From Serpens sp035306625 (GTDB lineage Bacteria > Pseudomonadota > Gammaproteobacteria > Pseudomonadales > Pseudomonadaceae), in assembly GCA_035306625.1 (NCBI GenBank), contig DATGNS010000107.1:1-11022 (forward strand): a stretch of DNA of 11,022 nt. The letters are read 5' to 3'. Position numbers and translations under genes: made by a program. A model generated the notes under the pieces. That model searched no databases. It saw only the letters and a list, made by a program, of their open reading frames with translations, and was not told where the DNA came from. Below, in pieces: positions 6,159 through 11,022 of the stretch (the stretch's first letter is position 1; each line of letters starts with the position of its first letter).

Positions 6159-8393
6159 ATGACTGATTCCTCCCAAACTGCTGTTCGGGCTGCCGCGCCG
6201 GCGGACGACGAAATCGACCTGGGCCGCCTTTTCGGCCTGCTTCTCGACCACAAGTGGCTGATCATCGCCGTCACCTTCGTTTTCGCCCTGGGCGGGGTGG
6301 CCTATGCGCTGCTGGCGACGCCGATCTACCAGAGCGATGCGCTGGTGCAGGTGGAGCGGCGCTCCTCGGTCAGTCCCCTGGGCGATCTGGCCAACGTCAT
6401 GGGTGATGTGGCCGGCGCCCCGGAGAGTAGCACCGCGGCGGAGGTCCAGATCCTGCAGTCGCGCATGGTGCTTGGCCAGGTGGTGGAGCGTACCGGCCTG
6501 GATACTGCGGTGACTCCGCGCACCCTGCCGGTGATCGGCGGCTTCATCCAGCGCCGTGGCATCGAGCGTCCGGGCTTCATGGCGGGTTCGGCCTCGGTTT
6601 GGGGGGGCGAGTCGCTGCAGCTGGGCCGTTTCGACGTTGCTACCCACCTCCACGGCAGCCGGTTGATCATCACCGTCGAGGAGGGCGGGCGGTACAGCCT
6701 GACTCTGGACGACGAGGTCCTGCGGGAGCTCGGCCAGGGTCGGGTCGGGGAACTGGCCAGCTTTGCCAATGGCGACATCCAGCTGCGCATCGCCGAGCTG
6801 CAGGCGCCACCGGGGGCCCAGTTCGACCTGGTCAAGCGCACGCGCTCCGCGGCGATTCGTGCGCTGGCCAACCGGCTCAATGTCAGCGAGGTGGGCGGTG
6901 GGCGCAACGCCAGTACCGGCATGCTGCGTCTGACCCTGACCGGTGCTGAGCGCGAGGAGATCCGCCGCTCGCTGGATGCCGTGGCCGAGACTTTCCTCAC
7001 GCAGAACGTCCAGCGCCAGTCGGCCGAGGCCGAGCAGAGCTTGGCCTTCCTTCGCGAACAGGCCCCCGAGCTGCGTGGCCAGCTCTCCGCCGCCGAGGAC
7101 AGCCTGAATCAGTACCGGGTCGAGCAGGACAGCGTCGATCTGAGCTCGGAGGCCCAGGCCACCATCCAGCAGTTCATCGAACTGGAAAGTCGGCTCAGCG
7201 AGCTGGAATTCGAGGAGGCCGAGCTGGCCCAGCGCTACACCACCAGCCACCCCGCCTACCAGTCACTGCTGCGCCAGAAGCGCCAGCTGCAGGAGGAGCG
7301 GTCGCGGCTCAATGCGCGGGTCAACGAGCTGCCGGCCGCTCAGCAGGAAGTCGTTCGCCGCACCCGTGACGTGGAGGTCACCCAGGCCATTTACGTCAAC
7401 GTGCTCAACAAGATGCAGGAGCTCGAGGTGGCGCGTGCCGGCACCGTGGGCAACGTGCGCATCATCGACAGCGCCCTGGTGGGCGATGCCCCCATCGAGC
7501 CCAGGAGGCCGCTGATCGTGGTGCTCGCCACTCTGCTCGGCGGCATGCTGGCGGTGGGCATCGTACTGGTGCGCGGGCTGCTCAACCGCGGGGTCGAATC
7601 CCCCGAACAGCTCGAGGCGGCCGGGCTGCCGGTCTACGCCACGATCCCGCTGTCGGACGAACAGAAGAAGCTGGTCAGGCGTGTCAAGCGCCGTCGTGAA
7701 CGACATGCCAGCGAGATCGTCAGCGGTGTGCTGGCCCACCGCGCTCCGGCCGACACCTCCATCGAGGCCCTGCGCGGGCTGCGTACCAGCCTGCACTTCG
7801 CCATGCTCGAGGGCGCCGATAATCGCCTGATGATCACCGGGCCGAGCCCCGGCATCGGCAAGAGCTTCGTGGCCGTCAATCTCGCTGCCATCTGCGCCCA
7901 GGCCGGCCAGAAGGTGCTGGTGGTGGATGCCGATATGCGCAAGGGCCACGTGCATCACGCCTTCCAGGGGCAGGGCGCCGGGGGGCTCTCGGAGCTGCTC
8001 AGCGAACGTGAGGGGCTGGAGACGGTGATTCGTCCCACCGAGATCGAGGGTCTGGACTATGTGTCACGCGGCACCGCGCCGCCCAACCCTTCCGAATTGC
8101 TGATGACCGCCGGCTTCAGCCATTTCCTGTCAAAAGTCAGCTCGCGCTATGACCTGGTGATCATCGACACCCCGCCGGTGCTCGCGGTCACCGATGCGGC
8201 CGTGGTCGGTGCCCAGTGCGGCACCACGCTGATGGTGGCGCGCTTCCAGGTCAACCCGGTGCGTGAGCTGCAGATCGCCCAGCGGCGCCTGGAGAGCGCC
8301 GGCGTGATCGTCAAGGGCGGGATCCTCAACGCCATGGAGCGCAAGGCCGCCACCAGCTACGGGTATGGGTACTACCAGTACTCCTACAAGTAA
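6159..8393 (+). CDS. wzc: Wzc-type tyrosine autokinase and polysaccharide copolymerase
   Basis: The product is a 744-residue inner-membrane protein (E. coli Wzc about 720) that controls chain length and couples polymerisation to export through Wza. The N-terminal Wzz domain starts in the cytoplasm, with the first membrane helix at about 33-53 (KWLIIAVTFVFALGGVAYAL). A periplasmic region with coiled-coil stretches (about 285-395) follows. The second helix is at about 451-472, after the proline-containing IEPRRP. The cytoplasmic BY-kinase domain has Walker A GPSPGIGKS (561-569), Walker A' VLVVDADMR (586-594) and Walker B LVIIDTPP (666-673). The C-terminus has six tyrosines in the last eleven residues (734, 736, 738, 739, 741, 743), the autophosphorylation cluster removed by Wzb. 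It starts 65 bp after wzb with no obvious ribosome site and the same GCCTCC immediately before ATG as wzb. All catalytic landmarks are intact. Confidence 0.97.
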   Translation: MTDSSQTAVRAAAPADDEIDLGRLFGLLLDHKWLIIAVTFVFALGGVAYALLATPIYQSDALVQVERRSSVSPLGDLANVMGDVAGAPESSTAAEVQILQSRMVLGQVVERTGLDTAVTPRTLPVIGGFIQRRGIERPGFMAGSASVWGGESLQLGRFDVATHLHGSRLIITVEEGGRYSLTLDDEVLRELGQGRVGELASFANGDIQLRIAELQAPPGAQFDLVKRTRSAAIRALANRLNVSEVGGGRNASTGMLRLTLTGAEREEIRRSLDAVAETFLTQNVQRQSAEAEQSLAFLREQAPELRGQLSAAEDSLNQYRVEQDSVDLSSEAQATIQQFIELESRLSELEFEEAELAQRYTTSHPAYQSLLRQKRQLQEERSRLNARVNELPAAQQEVVRRTRDVEVTQAIYVNVLNKMQELEVARAGTVGNVRIIDSALVGDAPIEPRRPLIVVLATLLGGMLAVGIVLVRGLLNRGVESPEQLEAAGLPVYATIPLSDEQKKLVRRVKRRRERHASEIVSGVLAHRAPADTSIEALRGLRTSLHFAMLEGADNRLMITGPSPGIGKSFVAVNLAAICAQAGQKVLVVDADMRKGHVHHAFQGQGAGGLSELLSEREGLETVIRPTEIEGLDYVSRGTAPPNPSELLMTAGFSHFLSKVSSRYDLVIIDTPPVLAVTDAAVVGAQCGTTLMVARFQVNPVRELQIAQRRLESAGVIVKGGILNAMERKAATSYGYGYYQYSYK

Positions 8394-8433
8394 GGGTGTC
8401 ATGCCTGCTCCGCGGCAAATGATGGCTACCCTT
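8392..8433 (+). terminator. weak stem after wzc
   Basis: AAGGGT (8392-8397, overlapping the wzc stop) can pair with ACCCTT (8428-8433). Inner CAT/ATG and GCC/GGC pairs are possible around a loop. The downstream tail TGGTTTGG is only mildly U-rich. It could partly attenuate transcription between wzc and the transferase gene. It is much weaker than a standard intrinsic terminator. Confidence 0.25.
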
Positions 8434-8587
8434 TGGTTTGGTCAACGGTTTCACTAAGGCGCGTGACGCTGAAGAAAATCAGCATAACAGTCAGTTACAT
8501 AACTGTCAGAATGTGAGGTGACGATAACGAACATTTAGTGACATTGCGTCACACATCCAGTGCCCCGGCGGCACCCAGGGAGCGAGC
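8394..8587 (+). promoter_or_regulatory. AT-richer intergenic region with inverted repeats before the transferase gene
   Basis: The 194-bp gap is long for the inside of a capsule operon, and its middle (about 8465-8555) is clearly richer in A+T than the genes. Two inverted repeats stand out: CAGTTA-CA-TAACTG at 8492-8505, flanked by near-direct repeats ACAGTCAG and ACTGTCAG, and GTGAC-ATTGC-GTCAC at 8538-8552. Both look like operator-type sites. No good sigma-70 promoter is visible. The GTGAC pair resembles half of a CRP site, but the 17-bp spacing is wrong for CRP. Confidence 0.4.
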
Positions 8588-10039
8588 ATGTCTAAGATCT
8601 TGACGGATAGCGAGCTTGAGTGGGGGATGTCATCAAAACCCGCCGCCGATCGAGTCGTGAGCCTGACCAGCCAGCCAGAACCAAGTGCCGGTATGGGCCC
8701 GACCAGCATGGATGTAGGCCGTGGCGCCCCTGCCGCGGTGCCGCGTTTCCGTGAGGTGCCACCCAGCAACGAGACCAGTGAGCTGGAGCGGCATCGTCGC
8801 CATGCCCGCTTCCATGAGCGCCTGCTGCACAGCCACCGGGTCCAGCTGCTGCTGGGCCTGCTGGCCACCGTGGGCGTGCCGGCCGTGTTCAGCTGGCGCT
8901 GGGGCTTCTGGCATCAGGCGTCCCAAGCGCAGTGGTTCACCCTGATAGCCGCAGCCTCGGCCTACCTGGTGGCGGTCGTGGCGGTGCAGAACCTGGCCCG
9001 TCTGCCGCGTACCCAGGCGAGCCTGCTGGTGATGCCTCTGGTCACCGTATCTTACGGCACGGCCTGGCTGGTGCTCGGCCTGCTGGGCATCGAGTTTCTG
9101 GGCACGCTGCTACTGGGCAGCTATCTCACCGCCATGGTGCTGTTCACCATCGGCTATCTGGTCTCCTCTCCCTATCGCCGGCTCAGGTTTGCCGTGGTCC
9201 CGCATGGTAAGGCCTCGGAGCTGTGCCAGGATCCGCGCGTCGACTGGCACTTCCTGGAGGCCCCGGAGCTCGAAGGCATCCAGGTGGATGGCGTGGTCGC
9301 CGACCTGCGGGCGGGGCTCTCCGAACCCTGGCAACGCTTCCTGGCCGACTGCACCCTGCACCGCATTCCCGTGCACCATGCCACCAGCGTGTTCGAGCAG
9401 GTCACCGGCCGGGTCTACCTGCACGGCAACCGCCTGGGCAGCATGCAGCCCGATGAACACTACGAGGTGGTCAAGCGCTGTCTTGACGTGCTGGGAACCC
9501 TGCTGATCATGCCCGTGGCACTGCCACTGATGGCTGTCACCGCCCTAGCTATCCGCCTGGAGAGCCCCGGGGCAGCGCTGTTCAACCAGCCGCGCATGGG
9601 CCTGCACTGCCGCCCCTTCACCGTCTACAAGTTCCGCAGCATGTACGTCGACCAGCAGGGCGGCGGCTTCACCCGTGAGGGCCATGACCCGCGCATCACC
9701 CGCGTCGGGCGCGTCATTCGCAAGTACCGCATCGACGAGCTGCCGCAGCTGTTCAACGTGCTCAAAGGCGATATGAGCCTGATCGGGCCGCGCCCGGAGT
9801 CGATGGACCTCTCGCACTGGTACCGCGACGACGTGCCCTTCTTCCACTACCGCCATGTGGTGCGCCCCGGCATCTCCGGCTGGGCGCAGGTGGAACAGGG
9901 CTATGCCGCCGAAGTGGACGGCATGTGCCGCAAGCTCGAATACGATTTCTACTACATCAAGCACTTCTCGTTCTGGCTCGATGTCCTGATCGTGATCCGC
10001 ACCATCCGCACCATCCTCACCGGCTTCGGTTCGCGCTGA
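8588..10039 (+). CDS. WbaP/WcaJ-type undecaprenyl-phosphate sugar-1-phosphate transferase
   Basis: The product is a 483-residue membrane enzyme that transfers a sugar phosphate from a nucleotide sugar to undecaprenyl phosphate, the first step of repeat-unit assembly. ATG 8588 has GGGAG about 7 nt upstream. Residues 1-86 are a long polar, probably disordered extension rich in Pro, Ser and His/Arg. Four membrane helices follow at about 87-107, 115-136, 144-166 and 170-192. A soluble domain lies at about 196-290. The catalytic bacterial sugar transferase domain (about 293-483) begins with the membrane segment CLDVLGTLLIMPVALPLMAV. It includes FTVYKFRSM (344-352), RIDELPQLFNVLKGDMSLIG with the Asp383-Glu384 pair, GPRPE, PGISGWAQV and the end KLEYDFYYIKHFSFW. 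The sugar cannot be read from the sequence; glucose, galactose and other hexoses are all used by relatives. It follows wzc after a 194-bp gap that may carry its own regulation. Confidence 0.93.
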   Translation: MSKILTDSELEWGMSSKPAADRVVSLTSQPEPSAGMGPTSMDVGRGAPAAVPRFREVPPSNETSELERHRRHARFHERLLHSHRVQLLLGLLATVGVPAVFSWRWGFWHQASQAQWFTLIAAASAYLVAVVAVQNLARLPRTQASLLVMPLVTVSYGTAWLVLGLLGIEFLGTLLLGSYLTAMVLFTIGYLVSSPYRRLRFAVVPHGKASELCQDPRVDWHFLEAPELEGIQVDGVVADLRAGLSEPWQRFLADCTLHRIPVHHATSVFEQVTGRVYLHGNRLGSMQPDEHYEVVKRCLDVLGTLLIMPVALPLMAVTALAIRLESPGAALFNQPRMGLHCRPFTVYKFRSMYVDQQGGGFTREGHDPRITRVGRVIRKYRIDELPQLFNVLKGDMSLIGPRPESMDLSHWYRDDVPFFHYRHVVRPGISGWAQVEQGYAAEVDGMCRKLEYDFYYIKHFSFWLDVLIVIRTIRTILTGFGSR

Positions 10040-10046
10040 GAAGCGC

Positions 10047-10184
10047 GACGTGCCAGATCCCTACGCTGACGCCATTGAGCTCGAACTCGCCGTGGGCTAC
10101 AAATCTGCCACCCCGGTCAGGCAGGGTGTAGCGAACCTCGTGGCCTGTTGTCGGGAGTATTGCGATGCATGGGCGGCGCTGGCC
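10047..10184 (+). pseudogene. C-terminal remnant of a UDP-sugar (probably UDP-glucuronate) 4-epimerase gene
   Basis: Starting 7 bp after the transferase stop, in a different frame, an open stretch reads DVPDPYADAIELELAVGY, then KSATPVRQGVANLVACCR, then EYCDAWAALA. This resembles the C-terminus of UDP-glucuronate 4-epimerases (CapI/WbpP-like short-chain dehydrogenase family), which typically ends in a GDVPxTYAD block, a GYxPxTPVxxGVxxFVxWYRxYY block and a short tail. Nothing upstream belongs to the protein, so some 300 residues including the NAD site and active site are missing. Substitutions at usually aromatic sites (for example CCREYC for WYREYY) suggest decay. It has no start codon of its own except an internal GTG. 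The similarity was judged by memory of the family, not by alignment. Confidence 0.62.
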
Positions 10185-10246
10185 ATGAAGCTTTCTGTCA
10201 CCGGCGGTGCGGGCTGCATCGGCTAGGTGTGTAAACCCGCCAGATT
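10185..10246 (+). pseudogene. N-terminal remnant of a second epimerase (GalE-like) gene
   Basis: ATG 10185 begins MKLSVTGGAGCIG and then hits TAG at 10224-10226. This is the start of an extended short-chain dehydrogenase Rossmann fold, whose usual form is MKxLVTGGAGYIGSHVCKAL. After the TAG the same frame reads VCKPAR, as if the Ser-His codons before VCK were lost or corrupted into the stop. Beyond about 10246 no further similarity is seen. The fragment follows directly and in frame on the preceding epimerase remnant, so both look like debris of neighbouring sugar-nucleotide genes. Confidence 0.55.
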
Positions 10247-10255
10247 GTTAACAGA

Positions 10256-10273
10256 CAAGCCCTCAGCGGCTTG
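10256..10273. terminator. small hairpin, possible weak terminator
   Basis: CAAGCC and GGCTTG form a 6-bp stem with a 6-nt loop. On the plus strand a run of four Ts follows only 12 nt later. On the minus strand TCTGTTAAC follows. It may once have ended transcription of the epimerase region, but it is too weak to be sure. Confidence 0.25.
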
Positions 10274-10286
10274 CCTTGCTCCAATT

Positions 10287-10317
10287 TTGTCGTCATGGCC
10301 GAGATCAACCGTATTAT
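10287..10317 (+). promoter_or_regulatory. possible sigma-70 promoter upstream of the second ops
   Basis: TTGTCG (4 of 6 to consensus) and TATTAT (5 of 6) are separated by 19 bp, slightly long. Position and AT content fit a promoter for a rightward transcript that would pass through the ops element about 145 bp later. No experimental-type support is available from the sequence. Confidence 0.25.
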
Positions 10318-10461
10318 TCAAGGAATTAATCTTTGCCAACGTGGAGAGATTCATACTCCTGCGATACCATAAGCGCCCTTAGCCGGACCGCAAGGATTGT
10401 GGCCGGCCTCACTCAATTTGCTGTAACGCCAGGGCCAGGGAAAGCGCCCGTACGATCCCGG

Positions 10462-10474
10462 GGCGGTAGCGTGC
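10462..10474 (+). promoter_or_regulatory. second ops element, without an intact downstream operon
   Basis: A second exact GGCGGTAGCGTGC lies in the same orientation as the first. The identity with the wza copy extends to 20 bp, CCCGGGGCGGTAGCGTGCCC (4473-4492 and 10457-10476). It sits 423 bp after the transferase stop and 28 bp from the 3' end of the minus-strand recombinase gene. RfaH loaded here would act on transcription running antisense into the recombinase, so the operon it served has probably been displaced, or resumes beyond the window. Confidence 0.78.
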
Positions 10475-10502
10475 CCGGCGCCGAGGGCAGGCCAACCAAG
10501 CA

Positions 10503-11022
10503 TCACCGCCAATAGACCCAGGGCAGCGCCTCCTCTACCCCGGGGTAGAAATCGCCGGCGTGACCCTCGAATGCATCGGTACGCCGGATATAGCGCTCGA
10601 AGGTACGCTGGTCGCGGTGACCGCTGACCCGTTTGATATCGACCGCCGCCTTGCCGCGACGATGCGCCTCGGTGATGAAGCCGGCCCGAAAACTGTGCGG
10701 TGAGAAGCCGCAATCGGCCATGCCGGCCGCCTCCAGGTGATGCGCCAGGCGCTGGGCCACCACGGAGCCGGTCAGCCGCCCGGCCCCCAGCTTCCCGGAC
10801 AGGCTGAGGCTGCGAAACACCGCCCCGCGCCGAATGCCCGAGGCCGAAAGCCAAGCCTCCAGTAGCCGAACGGGGCAGTAAGGGAAGCCCTCAGGCGCGC
10901 GCAGGATCGCCTTGGTCTCTTCGGCCCCCTCCTGATTGGTCTTGCTGCGCCGCAGGCCCACCAGGATGCCCCGGGCCTCCCACTGGATATCCTCCAGGTA
11001 GAGCGCCACCACCTCGCTGCGC
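10503..11022 (-). CDS. tyrosine recombinase (phage-type integrase), C-terminal part
   Basis: This gene is cut by the window edge, and only its C-terminal catalytic half is present, about 172 codons plus stop. All six conserved catalytic residues of the family are visible. The first Arg is in RSEVVALYLED at the very edge (codon 11019-11021). The Lys is in RRSKTNQEG, with His and Arg in SPHSFRAGFITEA. The later His is in SGHRDQRTFERY, and the nucleophile Tyr is the last residue of that block (codon starting at 10592). The reading frame runs through the edge, so a GTG at 11010-11012 is internal rather than a start. The protein breaks and rejoins DNA at a specific site, as in prophages and genomic islands. 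The enzyme looks intact as far as seen; its element and target are unknown. It reads towards the capsule locus and ends 28 bp from the second ops. Confidence 0.88.
   Translation of the reverse strand, partial: RSEVVALYLEDIQWEARGILVGLRRSKTNQEGAEETKAILRAPEGFPYCPVRLLEAWLSASGIRRGAVFRSLSLSGKLGAGRLTGSVVAQRLAHHLEAAGMADCGFSPHSFRAGFITEAHRRGKAAVDIKRVSGHRDQRTFERYIRRTDAFEGHAGDFYPGVEEALPWVYWR

Larger units (their letters stand above)
10227..10502. other. non-coding leader-like region before the recombinase
   Basis: No gene is recognisable on either strand. The first 130 bp are AT-richer than the surroundings (TTGTTAACAGAC, CAATTTTGTCG, GTATTATTCAAGGAATTAATC). The last 100 bp are GC-rich and carry an ops element. 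A GCTGTAACGCCAGGG stretch at 10420-10434 recalls the JUMPstart core that normally precedes ops. The layout (AT-rich promoter-like part, then JUMPstart/ops) resembles the leader of a polysaccharide operon reading rightwards, but only the recombinase, on the other strand, lies downstream in the window. Confidence 0.5.

Noticed and set aside
6123..7250. Minus-strand open frame of 375 codons inside wzc
   Set aside because: It is antisense to a complete Wzc with all motifs. Its composition (repetitive Leu, Gln, Gly, Ala) is typical of GC-rich reverse-frame shadows.
8537..8553. CRP-like site AGTGA...TCACA before the transferase gene
   Set aside because: The half-sites are separated by 7 bp instead of 6 and the first base is A. 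I kept it only as an inverted repeat of unknown binder.
10223..10354. Minus-strand 43-codon frame with a GGAG near its ATG
   Set aside because: The purine stretch is only 1-2 nt from the ATG, which is too close to act. The peptide resembles nothing I know, and it overlaps the epimerase remnant and AT-rich leader.
10333..10515. Plus-strand 60-codon frame across the second ops
   Set aside because: No ribosome site, no family similarity, and it runs into the end of the recombinase gene on the other strand. It is more likely leader DNA.
1..11022. CRISPR arrays, tRNA or rRNA genes, insertion sequences with terminal repeats
   Set aside because: No regularly spaced repeats, no tRNA- or rRNA-like conserved segments and no transposase gene were seen. 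The only mobile-element gene is the tyrosine recombinase at the right edge.

Overview
The window looks like chromosomal DNA from a GC-rich gammaproteobacterium, most likely a Halomonas-type member of the Oceanospirillales. That placement rests on the high G/C at third codon positions, the E. coli-like YjbEFGH and Wza/Wzb/Wzc families, and an exact ops element. The genus is inferred from general resemblance and was not tested. Almost the whole window is a surface-polysaccharide (capsule or exopolysaccharide) export and assembly locus.

Layout. Positions 1-32 may hold the last codons of a plus-strand gene. Positions 47-4115, minus strand, form a four-gene operon read yjbE -> yjbF -> yjbG -> yjbH: a small Ala/Gly-rich secreted protein, a lipoprotein, a GfcC-like periplasmic protein and a large YjbH/GfcD outer-membrane protein. 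Positions 4116-4529 are a divergent intergenic region with an exact ops (RfaH-recruitment) element at 4478-4490. Positions 4530-10039, plus strand, hold wza (outer-membrane export channel), wzb (tyrosine phosphatase), wzc (tyrosine autokinase/copolymerase) and a WbaP/WcaJ-type initiating phosphoglycosyltransferase. Positions 10040-10502 hold no intact gene but contain two recognisable remnants of sugar-nucleotide epimerase genes and a second exact ops element. The window ends inside a minus-strand tyrosine recombinase (10503 to beyond 11022).

How the genes work together. The transferase would load the first sugar phosphate onto undecaprenyl phosphate. Wzc, cycled by Wzb, would control polymerisation and export through Wza. 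The YjbEFGH proteins probably form an accessory outer-membrane/periplasmic apparatus for the same or a related polymer. RfaH acting at ops would help RNA polymerase through the wza operon. The glycosyltransferase, flippase and polymerase genes expected next to this set are not in the window.

Most worth a second look: the duplicated ops element, with its second copy stranded between epimerase fragments and a recombinase; the epimerase gene remnants; a two-copy palindromic 24-bp repeat inserted in frame into the YjbH signal-peptide region; and a terminator-like hairpin at the yjbE/yjbF junction that lies inside the yjbF reading frame. I did not find a wholly unknown multi-gene system.
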